From a bacterium (lineage in GTDB: Bacteria; Patescibacteria; Microgenomatia; Levybacterales; UBA12049): a stretch of DNA of 7,041 nt. The stretch spans positions 1 to 7,041 of the forward strand of contig JAKAEH010000043.1 of the NCBI GenBank assembly GCA_021825955.1, read 5' to 3'. A program made the position numbers and the translations under genes. The stretch's first letter is position 1, and each line of letters starts with the position of its first letter. Below the pieces are notes generated by a model. The model made no database searches, was not told the origin of the DNA, and saw nothing but the letters and a program-made list of their open reading frames with translations. Of the stretch, positions 1 to 6,401 are shown piece by piece.

Positions 1-1602
1 ATAAATATTATTGATACACCCGGCCACGCAGATTTCTCGGGGGAAGTAGAAAGAACTTTGAATATGGCGGACGGTGCGCTTTTAATTATTGACGCGCAGG
101 AGGGGCCTATGCCGCAAACAAAATTTGTACTGAATAAAGCTATTGCTTTGGGCCTTAAACTGATAGTGGTAATTAATAAAATCGATAAGCAGCTTGCAGA
201 TATTAATAAAACTCTTGAGGCAACAAATGATTTGTTTTTAGAATTGGCAACCCACCACGAACAGCTGGACTTTCCGGTATTCTATGCAATAGGAAGAGAA
301 GGGAAGGCAAGCAAAAACCTTGATGATGTAGAAAAAAGCACTACCCTGGAGCCTATTCTTGAAGAAATAATAAGCTTTATTCCGCCTCCGGCTACAGATG
401 AAGGTTTATTTCAAATGCCGGTTAGCGCTTTGGATTATGATACTCATAAAGGAAAACATGCAATCGGAAAAATTAAAAGGGGTTCTATAAAAAAAGGGCA
501 AAGCCTTATACTGATAAACGAAAACGGACAAAAAATTCCGGGTAAAGCGGAAACAATCAGAGTAAGCCATGGCCTTAAGAAAATAGAAGTAGAAGAGGCT
601 TTTGACGGAGATATAATTGATATAACAGGTTTTCCAAATGTTGCAATCGGAGATACTATTGCAGATTCCCAACTCCCCGAAGCTCTTCCCAGAATTCAGG
701 TAGAAGAACCCACTATTAAAATAGCAATTTCAGCCAACACATCTCCCTTTGCAGGAAGAGAAGGAAAGTTTACTAACTCAAGACAAATTCTCGAAAGACT
801 AACTAAGGAACTTGAAACAAACATAAGCTTAAGGCTTGAAAAAATAGGGGAAAAAATGATAGTTTCCGGAAGAGGAGAGCTTCATCTTTCAATTCTTATA
901 GAAACAATAAGACGGGAAGGATATGAATTTCAGGTAGAAAAACCGCAGGTAATAACAAAACAAGTAGACGGAGTTACTATGGAACCTGTGGAAACTGCAA
1001 TGATTGATATCCCGGATGAATTTGTTGGAGTTATAACTTCAGAAATGGGAATGAGAAAGGGAGAAATGATGGACATGCATTCGGAAGGAAACGGAAATAC
1101 AAGACTTGTTTACAAAATTCCTTCAAAAAATCTTTTTGGAGTTAGAAACGATTTGCTTACAAAAACTAAAGGAACCGCTATAGTTAACATTGAATTTTTT
1201 GACTATGAACCTATAAGCCCTGCTATCTCTCAACTTAGAAATGGAGTATTAATTGCTTCGGAAGGTGGATCTGCATTAAAGTATGGCCTGAATAATGCAC
1301 AAGGAAGAGGAATTACTTTTATTGAACCGGGAACTCAAGTATATGAGGGTATGATTGTCGGAGAAAATTCAAGACAAGACGATATAGAAATTAATGTAAC
1401 AAAAGAAAAAAAGCAAACCAATATGAGAGCATCAACCTCAGATGTAACCCTGGGTGCATTAACTCCCGCAACAATTATGAGTCTTGAGGAGTGTATAGAT
1501 TTTCTGGAGGAAGACGAGCTTTTGGAAGTTACACCAAAAAGCCTAAGACTTAGAAAAAAGTATCTGAATCATCTGGAAAGAGTAAGAAACTCAAGAGGAT
1601 AA
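1..1602 (+). CDS. typA: Translational GTPase TypA/BipA, 5'-truncated by the window edge
   Basis: The reading frame is open from base 1, so the gene begins upstream. What remains is 533 codons plus TAA, against roughly 600 residues for the family. The missing part is the extreme N-terminus with the P-loop (G1) and G2. The G3 motif DTPGHADF lies at window residues 6-13 and the G4 motif NKID at 59-62. The usual G5 'SA' segment reads YAIGREGKAS, a variant. EF-G-like domains follow (RGELHLSILIETIRREGYEF, near residues 292-311), and the C-terminus has the TypA-typical EVTPKSLRLRKKYL. TypA is a cytoplasmic GTPase of the EF-G/LepA group that binds ribosomes and affects 50S assembly and stress or cold growth. 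A TTG at 58 could be mistaken for a start, but it lies inside the GTPase domain. The stop abuts the stop of the opposing gene. Confidence 0.97.
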   Translation: MNIIDTPGHADFSGEVERTLNMADGALLIIDAQEGPMPQTKFVLNKAIALGLKLIVVINKIDKQLADINKTLEATNDLFLELATHHEQLDFPVFYAIGREGKASKNLDDVEKSTTLEPILEEIISFIPPPATDEGLFQMPVSALDYDTHKGKHAIGKIKRGSIKKGQSLILINENGQKIPGKAETIRVSHGLKKIEVEEAFDGDIIDITGFPNVAIGDTIADSQLPEALPRIQVEEPTIKIAISANTSPFAGREGKFTNSRQILERLTKELETNISLRLEKIGEKMIVSGRGELHLSILIETIRREGYEFQVEKPQVITKQVDGVTMEPVETAMIDIPDEFVGVITSEMGMRKGEMMDMHSEGNGNTRLVYKIPSKNLFGVRNDLLTKTKGTAIVNIEFFDYEPISPAISQLRNGVLIASEGGSALKYGLNNAQGRGITFIEPGTQVYEGMIVGENSRQDDIEINVTKEKKQTNMRASTSDVTLGALTPATIMSLEECIDFLEEDELLEVTPKSLRLRKKYLNHLERVRNSRG

Positions 1603-2886
1603 TTATTTTTTTGAGAGAAAGTCGTCTGCTATGGCGTCAGCCATAAAATCTATCCCATTTAATGTTCCGAATTCATCTTTTATTCTTTGATTAACTCCCT
1701 GCATACCAACAGAAAAGTTTTTAATAACTTCTCTTAGTCTAGTCTGAGTCATATCGGCATCTGTAAGAACTTTACCCATCTTCAAAGCCTCTACTGTTTT
1801 ATTATTAAAGTAAATTTCAGGACCGTCTCCGGTTTCATATGGAGCAACGAACCAGGGAAGCGCTAAATTTTGAACTTGCCAGCCTGTACCCCAGCCGGCT
1901 CTTCCTAAAACTGCAAGAATATTTTCATCTGTTAACACATCGGGAGAAACGGTAGAAGCGCCCTCAGTTTCTTTATTGGTATATACTTTTAGTCCTGCTT
2001 CCGATGCTGATTCAATCAGCTTATGTGTTGTCTCGGCAATACTTCCTGTTCCGCTATACATGATATAGATACCCGGTTCGCTTACTTTTCCTTCTGTCCT
2101 TTCGTATTCTCTTTTCATTGCCGGAGTATATACTCTGCTTCTTCCGTCAACTTCTGTTGGTTGTTGGGAAAGGTCTTCTGAATACCGATATGAAAGAGGG
2201 TTAATTTTTGGAATAAAAACCTGTGAATATCCGCTCTCTACCTTTAACATTTTCTCTATAAGAGCTGCCATATCTGCGTCATCGAAGCCTAAGTCCGCTT
2301 TTTGAGTTTCTCTTAATAACTCTGAGATAAGCAGCGGAAAAGCAAAATATCTCTGTGGCGCTTCTACAACCACCCTGGAAGCGGTGTCTATAGCCGCAAC
2401 CACATTTCTTGGACTGAAAGTTTGTAGTTCGTTAGATCCTAAATTTCTCGCGGTAAAATCTTGTGCATCTATAGAAAATCTTTGTTTAAGCATTCTTTGT
2501 ACATCATCGTAATGAGTAATAATTTGTGTTAAATGCTGAGAGAAATCACCGTTTTGAAAAGTTACGTCTCTTAGAATATCTCCAAACTCTTCGTCATAAT
2601 GAATTAATCCTGTTGCATTCGGATTTTCTTCCATTAATATCCGTTTTTGTCTGTCTCCATATAAAAGTGGAACTACTATTTTTGCCCTTCCTAAGCCTTG
2701 TTGTGTCAGTCTGTCGCTTACTCCTTTTGCTATTGCTGTTCCTAAAATGTAAGGCTCGTTTCCATGTGCGGGATTAACTAATATTACCGGAGCGTCTTCT
2801 CTTTGAGCTTGTGTATAATCCTTTAGAATCTCAATTGTCTGTCTGGATTGCGGTTCAGTTTCTTCCTGTACAATTTCAGATTCCAT
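1603..2886 (-). CDS. Probable GT-B-fold glycosyltransferase-like protein (MurG/UGT-type)
   Basis: The protein has 427 residues with the start at MESEIVQEE. The frame stays open to 3009, but that extension would run antisense into rarA, and a good promoter sits just before the chosen ATG. The N-terminal domain opens with a beta-strand and glycine loop (VILVNPAHGNEPYILGTAIA, residues 34-53), resembling the acceptor-side loop of MurG-like enzymes. The C-terminal half has a second Rossmann-like start (GIYIMYSGTGS, 272-282). It is followed by GRAGWGTGWQVQNLALPW (328-345), similar to the donor-binding 'GxGT..E.l..g.P' region of GT-B transferases, and a downstream NN (361-362) where UGT-like enzymes have N-A. 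These are family resemblances; donor and acceptor are unknown. There is no signal peptide or membrane segment, so it should be cytoplasmic. I associate similar proteins with Patescibacteria. It could instead be a non-catalytic GT-B-fold relative. Confidence 0.6.
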   Translation of the reverse strand: MESEIVQEETEPQSRQTIEILKDYTQAQREDAPVILVNPAHGNEPYILGTAIAKGVSDRLTQQGLGRAKIVVPLLYGDRQKRILMEENPNATGLIHYDEEFGDILRDVTFQNGDFSQHLTQIITHYDDVQRMLKQRFSIDAQDFTARNLGSNELQTFSPRNVVAAIDTASRVVVEAPQRYFAFPLLISELLRETQKADLGFDDADMAALIEKMLKVESGYSQVFIPKINPLSYRYSEDLSQQPTEVDGRSRVYTPAMKREYERTEGKVSEPGIYIMYSGTGSIAETTHKLIESASEAGLKVYTNKETEGASTVSPDVLTDENILAVLGRAGWGTGWQVQNLALPWFVAPYETGDGPEIYFNNKTVEALKMGKVLTDADMTQTRLREVIKNFSVGMQGVNQRIKDEFGTLNGIDFMADAIADDFLSKK

Positions 2887-2892
2887 CCTGTA

Positions 2893-2921
2893 ATTATAAC
2901 AAATGTTCCATAAAGTGCTAA
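2893..2921 (-). promoter_or_regulatory. Promoter for the GT-B-like gene, predicted leaderless transcript
   Basis: On the minus strand a perfect -10 TATAAT occupies 2898-2893, and TTAGCA (4 of 6 to TTGACA) occupies 2921-2916, with a 17-nt spacer. Only six bases separate the -10 from the ATG at 2886, so transcription should start at or next to the A of the start codon. No Shine-Dalgarno site could then be present in the mRNA. The elements interleave with the rarA promoter. Confidence 0.65.
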
Positions 2922-2924
2922 AAT
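2896..2924 (+). promoter_or_regulatory. Promoter for rarA, predicted leaderless transcript
   Basis: TAAAAT (5 of 6 to TATAAT) lies at 2919-2924 and ATAACA (4 of 6 to TTGACA) at 2896-2901, with a 17-nt spacer. The -10 ends six bases before the ATG at 2931, the same geometry as the opposing promoter, so the transcript is predicted to begin at the start codon. The -35 overlaps the other promoter's -10, and the -10 overlaps its -35. Confidence 0.55.
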
Positions 2925-2930
2925 AAAGCC

Positions 2931-4136
2931 ATGAATCTCGCTTATCGATTAAGACCTCAAAATTTTCAGGAGTTCGTGGGACAGGAAGACCTGGCAGGAG
3001 AAAATGCAATCCTTAGAAGAATAATTAAATCCGACGCTCCTTTTTCTTTAATTTTTTGGGGACCTCCCGGAAGCGGAAAAACCACACTTGCAAATATTAT
3101 CGCAAACGAATTAAGCGCAGAGTTTTATGCGATTTCTGCAGTTGAGGCAGGAAAAGCCGATTTAACCAAAATTATAGATGTTGCAAAAGAAAACTTGAAG
3201 AAAAATGTAAAGACAATCCTTTTTATCGATGAAATCCACAGATGGAATAAAGCTCAGCAGGATGCTTTGCTTCCGTATGTAGAAAACGGAACAATAAATC
3301 TTATAGGAGCAACAACAGAAAATCCTTCTTTCGAGGTTATATCGGCCCTTTTATCAAGAAGTAAAGTTCTTGTTCTTAAATCTTTAGATTACAAACAACT
3401 GGAAACTATATTGGACAGAGCCTTAAAAGACAAGAAAAAAGGTTTGGGAGCATTAAAGAAAAAGATTGACAAAGAAGCTAAAGAACTATTAATAAGACTT
3501 TCGGGAGGAGATGCAAGAATAATGTTAAACGCTTTGGAGATATCAGCTTCTTCCTATAAAACAAATAAAATCACAACTCAAATCATCAAAGAAGTATTTC
3601 AGACAAAATCCGCAGGTCTTTACGATAAAAAGGCAGAGGAACACTATAATATAATCTCCGCTTTTATAAAATCTATGCGGGGAAGCGACACGGACGCTGC
3701 GCTTTACTATATGGCAAGAATGCTCGAAAACGGAGAAGACCCCAAGTTTATTGCAAGAAGAATGATAATCTTTGCAGCGGAGGATATAGGTATGGCAGAT
3801 AGGGGAGCACTAATTCAAGCAGACGAAGCTTTTGAAGCAGTAAATAAAATAGGAATGCCGGAGGCTCAACTAGTTCTTGCTTATGTTGTCATTTATCTAT
3901 CTAAAGCGCCAAAATCTCGGGCGGTTGCGAACGCACTTGGGAAAGCAAAACAGGCTGTTTATGAATACCCAAATGAACCAGTTCCATTACATTTAAGAAA
4001 CGCACCTACTAAATTAATGAAAGATTTGGGATACGCAAAAGATTATAAATGGAGTGAAAAGTATGTCGGCCCAAAGACAAGTCTTCCTTTTCTTCCTAAA
4101 AAGCTTGCCGGCCGCAAATTCTACGAAGGAAAATAA
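2931..4136 (+). CDS. rarA: Replication-associated recombination protein A (AAA+ ATPase)
   Basis: The protein has 401 residues, somewhat shorter than E. coli RarA/MgsA. The N-terminal LRPQNFQEFVGQEDL is the family signature. Walker A GPPGSGKT is at 44-51, Walker B ILFIDEIH at 96-103, followed by RWNKAQQDALLP where most relatives have RFNKAQQ. Sensor 1 GATTENPSF lies near 126-134, a candidate arginine finger in ALLSR at 139-143, and sensor 2 GDAR at 193-196. The C-terminal oligomerisation region has MRGSDTDAALYYMARMLENG (249-268), and the tail LAGRKFYEGK is characteristic. RarA acts in the cytoplasm at stalled or damaged replication forks with SSB and RecA-linked repair. The ATG at 2931 matches the family N-terminus. 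No Shine-Dalgarno site precedes it, consistent with the leaderless promoter. All catalytic motifs are intact. Confidence 0.96.
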   Translation: MNLAYRLRPQNFQEFVGQEDLAGENAILRRIIKSDAPFSLIFWGPPGSGKTTLANIIANELSAEFYAISAVEAGKADLTKIIDVAKENLKKNVKTILFIDEIHRWNKAQQDALLPYVENGTINLIGATTENPSFEVISALLSRSKVLVLKSLDYKQLETILDRALKDKKKGLGALKKKIDKEAKELLIRLSGGDARIMLNALEISASSYKTNKITTQIIKEVFQTKSAGLYDKKAEEHYNIISAFIKSMRGSDTDAALYYMARMLENGEDPKFIARRMIIFAAEDIGMADRGALIQADEAFEAVNKIGMPEAQLVLAYVVIYLSKAPKSRAVANALGKAKQAVYEYPNEPVPLHLRNAPTKLMKDLGYAKDYKWSEKYVGPKTSLPFLPKKLAGRKFYEGK

Positions 4137-4138
4137 TA

Positions 4139-4690
4139 TTAGCCCTCAGGCTCTAAAAGAGCCCAATTGTGAGAAACATAAGGTTCACTGCACAGATTTC
4201 TGTTAAAGCAGCATGGTCTTCTCATCCCTTTATTGAGTTTATCTAGCATAACCCGAAGATGTTTTTCGCGGGTTTCATCTGTTTTTACCGCCCTAACCCA
4301 GCGTACCCAATCCCAGCGCGCGCTTGGAGTAATATCTTTCCATAAGTTTTCTGCCTCTTTGGAAGTTGAAAGAGCTTTTTTCATATCTTCGGGAACTTCC
4401 GGTTCTATCCACTCTTTTGTAGGTTCAAGCGAAACTTGTACAGTATCGCCTACCGAAGCCTTAGCATTTTCTAGTAATTTTTCGTCGGGTTTAAACCAAT
4501 GGCTGGGTGTTTTACCGGGTGCATATTTTCCATCAGGTTCGAGGAGAGTTTTGAAAGGGACTCCGTTAAGGGTGCCCGAAACCATAGTCATGGAACGAGT
4601 GGGAAGTTTTGCGCTAGCCTCGTTCGGCAATTTAAGTATTGTCCAGTCTTTGATTTTAAATAGCTTAGTTTCGAAGCGGATTGTAGACAT
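4139..4690 (-). CDS. DUF1905 / YdeI-OmpD-associated family protein
   Basis: The protein has 183 residues. The N-terminal half (about 1-92) matches the DUF1905 pattern: FKIKDWTILKLPNEASAKLP, then TMVSGTLNGVPFKTLLEPDG and SHWFKPDEKL, a small beta-rich fold. The C-terminal half matches the YdeI/OmpD-associated (OmdA-like) region: PEVPEDMKKAL, then DITPSARWDWVRWVRA, ETREKH and the signature RRPCCFNRNLCSEP near 157-170. The biochemical role of the family is unknown; members are annotated as bacteriocin-protection or stress proteins on thin evidence. The start is fixed by a strong Shine-Dalgarno site, rare in this window. Local G+C is clearly higher than in neighbours (33 of 60 bases at 4261-4320), which hints at recent acquisition. 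It ends two bases from the rarA stop, tail to tail, and has its own promoter although it lies downstream of the phosphatase gene. Confidence 0.88.
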   Translation of the reverse strand: MSTIRFETKLFKIKDWTILKLPNEASAKLPTRSMTMVSGTLNGVPFKTLLEPDGKYAPGKTPSHWFKPDEKLLENAKASVGDTVQVSLEPTKEWIEPEVPEDMKKALSTSKEAENLWKDITPSARWDWVRWVRAVKTDETREKHLRVMLDKLNKGMRRPCCFNRNLCSEPYVSHNWALLEPEG

Positions 4691-4698
4691 ATTTCTTT

Positions 4699-4705
4699 AC
4701 TCCTT
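4699..4705 (-). promoter_or_regulatory. Strong Shine-Dalgarno site of the DUF1905 gene
   Basis: AAGGAGT on the minus strand sits eight bases before the ATG at 4690. It is the only strong, correctly spaced ribosome binding site I find before a gene start in this window. The other genes have none and may be leaderless or SD-independent. Confidence 0.8.
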
Positions 4706-4714
4706 GATGAGAAC

Positions 4715-4723
4715 ATTATACCA
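4715..4723 (-). promoter_or_regulatory. Extended -10 promoter of the DUF1905 gene
   Basis: TGGTATAAT on the minus strand (4723-4715) is a perfect -10 with the TGn extension. There is no good -35 at 17 nt: the hexamer there is TTTCGG, and CGGACA lies at only 14 nt. The extended -10 probably carries the activity. The transcript would start near 4708 and include the Shine-Dalgarno site in a leader of about 18 nt. Confidence 0.6.
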
Positions 4724-4760
4724 AATCATGTTTTTGTCCGAAAACAATATTTCTTAACGG

Positions 4761-5354
4761 TTAATCTATTAAATGCTGAAGATCAGCATATTTAATCAGT
4801 TTATATTTATTGTTCTCTTTTTGAATTATAGTAATAGAACACTCTAATATATCAAGATAAGGGCCCTTGCTGTGTCCGCCTATTTTATAAGTAAATTTAT
4901 GGTTCGGAAACAGGTTTCGCAATAAATCTCCAATTGCGCCGCCATGAGTAACGATGGCAATGTTTCCGTCTTTAAATTTATTTTCCATTTCTCCAAGAAC
5001 TTTTCTCATTGTTTTTCCTTTATTTACAGAAGAATCTCCAACATTTGGAACAAAAGTCCTGTCAATGTCGGTTTTACCCCACTCAATCATAAATTCGTCA
5101 AAAGTTTTGTCGTGTTCCCATTCCATCCTTTCCTGAAGTCTTTCATCTGTAATTATGGGTAATTTGTGAGGCTTTGCTATTATTTCCGCCGTTTGTTGAG
5201 TTCTTAATTTGTGACTTGCGAATATTGCTTTAAAATTAACGGTTTTTAAATGTTTAGCAGTTAATCTTGCCAGATATTTGCCTTTTTCTGTAAGAGGAGG
5301 ATTAAAGGGAATGTTCTCTTTAATGCCATGTCTTATTAAATAGTAAGTAATCAT
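4761..5354 (-). CDS. Histidine phosphatase superfamily protein (phosphoglycerate mutase-like)
   Basis: The protein has 197 residues. The phosphohistidine motif RHG is at 8-10, with His9 as the likely nucleophile. A second active-site arginine is in ASHKLRTQQTAEII (Arg51). A probable acid residue is Glu75 in ERLQERMEW, and the second histidine is in IVTHGGA (His137). All four catalytic positions of the branch-1 family are therefore present. Such enzymes dephosphorylate small phosphometabolites, nucleotides or proteins; the substrate here cannot be read from sequence. It lacks the features of true dPGM and is shorter. The start gives the family-typical strand directly before RHG, and no other ATG would preserve it. 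No Shine-Dalgarno site precedes it. Its stop lies 70 bp before the start of the co-directional DUF1905 gene, which has its own promoter. Confidence 0.88.
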   Translation of the reverse strand: MITYYLIRHGIKENIPFNPPLTEKGKYLARLTAKHLKTVNFKAIFASHKLRTQQTAEIIAKPHKLPIITDERLQERMEWEHDKTFDEFMIEWGKTDIDRTFVPNVGDSSVNKGKTMRKVLGEMENKFKDGNIAIVTHGGAIGDLLRNLFPNHKFTYKIGGHSKGPYLDILECSITIIQKENNKYKLIKYADLQHLID

Positions 5355-5360
5355 TATAGT

Positions 5361-5552
5361 TTGTGGGTACTTGACGGAACGATATCCGAACCCCTATATA
5401 TTATAATTAAGTCTATAAAAAAAATAAAGCTAAACAAGAAAAAAGAAATTGAGAAAGTCGCCTTGAATGTATATCAATTTTATGCAAATAATCCTGAGGA
5501 AACGGAAAAGATGAAGCAAATGTTTAAAGCCCTAAAAGATTTGAAACTTTAG
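5361..5552 (+). CDS. Small hypothetical protein, uncertain
   Basis: The frame encodes up to 63 residues from a TTG at 5361. I do not recognise it. No in-frame ATG occurs until codons 51 and 54, and no ribosome binding site precedes the TTG. The C-terminal two thirds is lysine-rich and amphipathic (KEIEKVALNVYQFYANNPEE, then a helical MKQMFKALKDLKL), which looks protein-like. Its stop overlaps the stop of the opposing gene by four bases, matching the tight tail-to-tail pattern elsewhere and weakly supporting a real end. A possible promoter (5371-5400) lies inside the frame, so if expressed the true start may be a non-ATG codon further in. It could equally be a remnant of a longer gene or a chance frame. 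Confidence 0.35.
   Translation: MWVLDGTISEPLYIIIKSIKKIKLNKKKEIEKVALNVYQFYANNPEETEKMKQMFKALKDLKL
5371..5410. promoter_or_regulatory. AT-rich divergent promoter region, phosphatase (-) and small ORF (+)
   Basis: On + there is TTGACG (5371-5376, 5 of 6), an 18-nt gap and TATATA (5395-5400). A perfect TATAAT also lies at 5402-5407. On the minus strand a perfect TATAAT lies at 5405-5400, which would give the phosphatase mRNA a leader of about 39 nt. The minus -35 is weak (TTTATT), but an A/T tract (5415-5428) lies upstream. Overlapping -10 boxes on both strands make this the best promoter candidate for both genes. Confidence 0.4.
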
Positions 5553-6286
5553 TTCTTTTTTACGGTCAATATTTTCTTGTGTAATCCTGCATATTTCTCT
5601 GTTAATAAGTCATCTACAATCCAATTTGATGTTAATATTATTAGTTTTTTAAAATCTTCAATTGATAAGTCTTCTAATTTCTTAATATAGTGGGTTTCAT
5701 CATTACCTTTTTCTTTTGCTAATCCCGCAGTCGTTAAAATTCTGTCATTCTCAACATAATTTGCAATTACATAACCTAACATATGACCCTCTAATTCTTC
5801 TTTTAAATCTGGCTTAATCAGCTTGAGATAATCTTTAATCAGAAACTCTAAAGCTTTTCTATATCCCGCACCACAAATATCAATAAGGCCAATTTCCTCC
5901 GCAATTGAAGACTGTGTAAATATCTTAACAAAATGAGGAGAAATTTTCTTAATTTCTTCTTCAAAGCTCACTTCTTCAAAATAAGCAGGAACGTAAGTGT
6001 TGCGGAGATATACATAATCATCGCCAAAGGAACTTCGAAAATAAGGCCCTGAAGTATAAAAACCAATAAAGATACCTTGGCAATCATTTAAAGGACATCT
6101 ATAAATCGATTCAACATAATATCCTTCATCATATTTTTTTTGTTTTCCGAATGAGTCAATATATTTTGCATCTATCCCATTATCACAAATAGGACACTTA
6201 TCGGGAATCTTATCGATGGTTACCGTATATGAAGTATTGTCTTTATCCTTAAATTCTAATTGTTTTGAGTCTATTCTTCGCGCCAT
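5549..6286 (-). CDS. Zinc-ribbon plus DUF4145-like domain protein
   Basis: The protein has 245 residues. The N-terminal part has two cysteine pairs, CPIC at 31-34 and CPLNDC at 64-69, which should form a zinc ribbon. An aromatic-rich linker follows (about 70-105). The C-terminal helical domain has GAGYRKALEFLIKDYLKL (139-156) and GNDETHY (194-200), matching the DUF4145 pattern of an R-ALE helix followed by a GN..H motif. DUF4145 is a small helical domain of unknown function found alone and attached to nuclease or restriction subunits, so a nucleic-acid or defence role is possible but unproven. The gene is very AT-rich (13 of 60 G+C at 5641-5700). It starts 33 nt after the encoded CCA of tRNA-His and has no Shine-Dalgarno site or clear promoter, so co-transcription with the tRNA is likely. 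Its stop overlaps that of the small ORF. Confidence 0.72.
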   Translation of the reverse strand: MARRIDSKQLEFKDKDNTSYTVTIDKIPDKCPICDNGIDAKYIDSFGKQKKYDEGYYVESIYRCPLNDCQGIFIGFYTSGPYFRSSFGDDYVYLRNTYVPAYFEEVSFEEEIKKISPHFVKIFTQSSIAEEIGLIDICGAGYRKALEFLIKDYLKLIKPDLKEELEGHMLGYVIANYVENDRILTTAGLAKEKGNDETHYIKKLEDLSIEDFKKLIILTSNWIVDDLLTEKYAGLHKKILTVKKN

Positions 6287-6289
6287 AAT

Positions 6290-6301
6290 AAGTTCGAACT
6301 T
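6290..6301. repeat. 12-bp perfect palindrome before the DUF4145-like gene
   Basis: AAGTTCGAACTT is a perfect palindrome ending three bases before the ATG at 6286. Its core GTTCGAAC also occurs in the T-arm of the adjacent tRNA-His. It may be an operator, a small hairpin masking the start, or chance. Confidence 0.4.
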
Positions 6302-6319
6302 CGTACCGTCTTAGGTTCT

Positions 6320-6395
6320 TGGGGTGGAAGACGGGGTTCGAACCCGCGACCCCCTGGACCACAACCAGGTGCTCTACCGCTGAGCTACATCCACC
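6320..6395 (-). tRNA. tRNA-His (anticodon GUG) with encoded CCA
   Basis: The minus strand folds as a complete cloverleaf. An extra 5' G at position -1 (6395) faces discriminator C73, the histidine identity pair. The acceptor arms are GTGGATG and CTTCCAC, and the D-arm is GCTC/GAGC. The anticodon stem CCTGG/CCAGG is perfect around loop TTGTGGT, giving anticodon GTG. The T-arm is GCGGG-TTCGAAC-CCCGT. The 3' CCA is encoded (6322-6320). The acceptor stem has one U-U mismatch (positions 6 and 67). The 5' end lies only six nt after the stop of the GIY-YIG gene. Confidence 0.96.
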
Positions 6396-6401
6396 ATCTC
6401 G

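Noticed and set aside
406..672. Open frame antisense to typA
   Set aside because: It lies entirely within a well-conserved coding region, has low-complexity aromatic composition, and lacks start signals.
2887..3009. N-terminal extension of the GT-B-like frame by 41 codons
   Set aside because: It runs antisense into rarA, has no protein-family likeness, and would place the start upstream of a perfect -10 box positioned for the ATG at 2886.
4149..4163. Hairpin GGCTC-TAAAA-GAGCC as a terminator for rarA or the DUF1905 gene
   Set aside because: The stem has only five pairs, lies inside the DUF1905 coding end, and is not followed by a U-run on either strand.
4233..4757. Long plus-strand frame opposite the DUF1905 gene
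   Set aside because: It is the antisense shadow of a recognised conserved protein. Its serine-rich product resembles no family.
4754..4764. Palindrome TTAAC-G-GTTAA at the phosphatase stop as an operator
   Set aside because: It is short, AT-rich, overlaps a stop codon, and has no second copy nearby.
5353..5358. TATAAT on the minus strand overlapping the phosphatase ATG as its promoter
   Set aside because: Transcription would begin inside the gene beyond the start codon and close to the essential RHG motif, and no -35 is present. It is more likely chance, with the TATAAT at 5405-5400 preferred.
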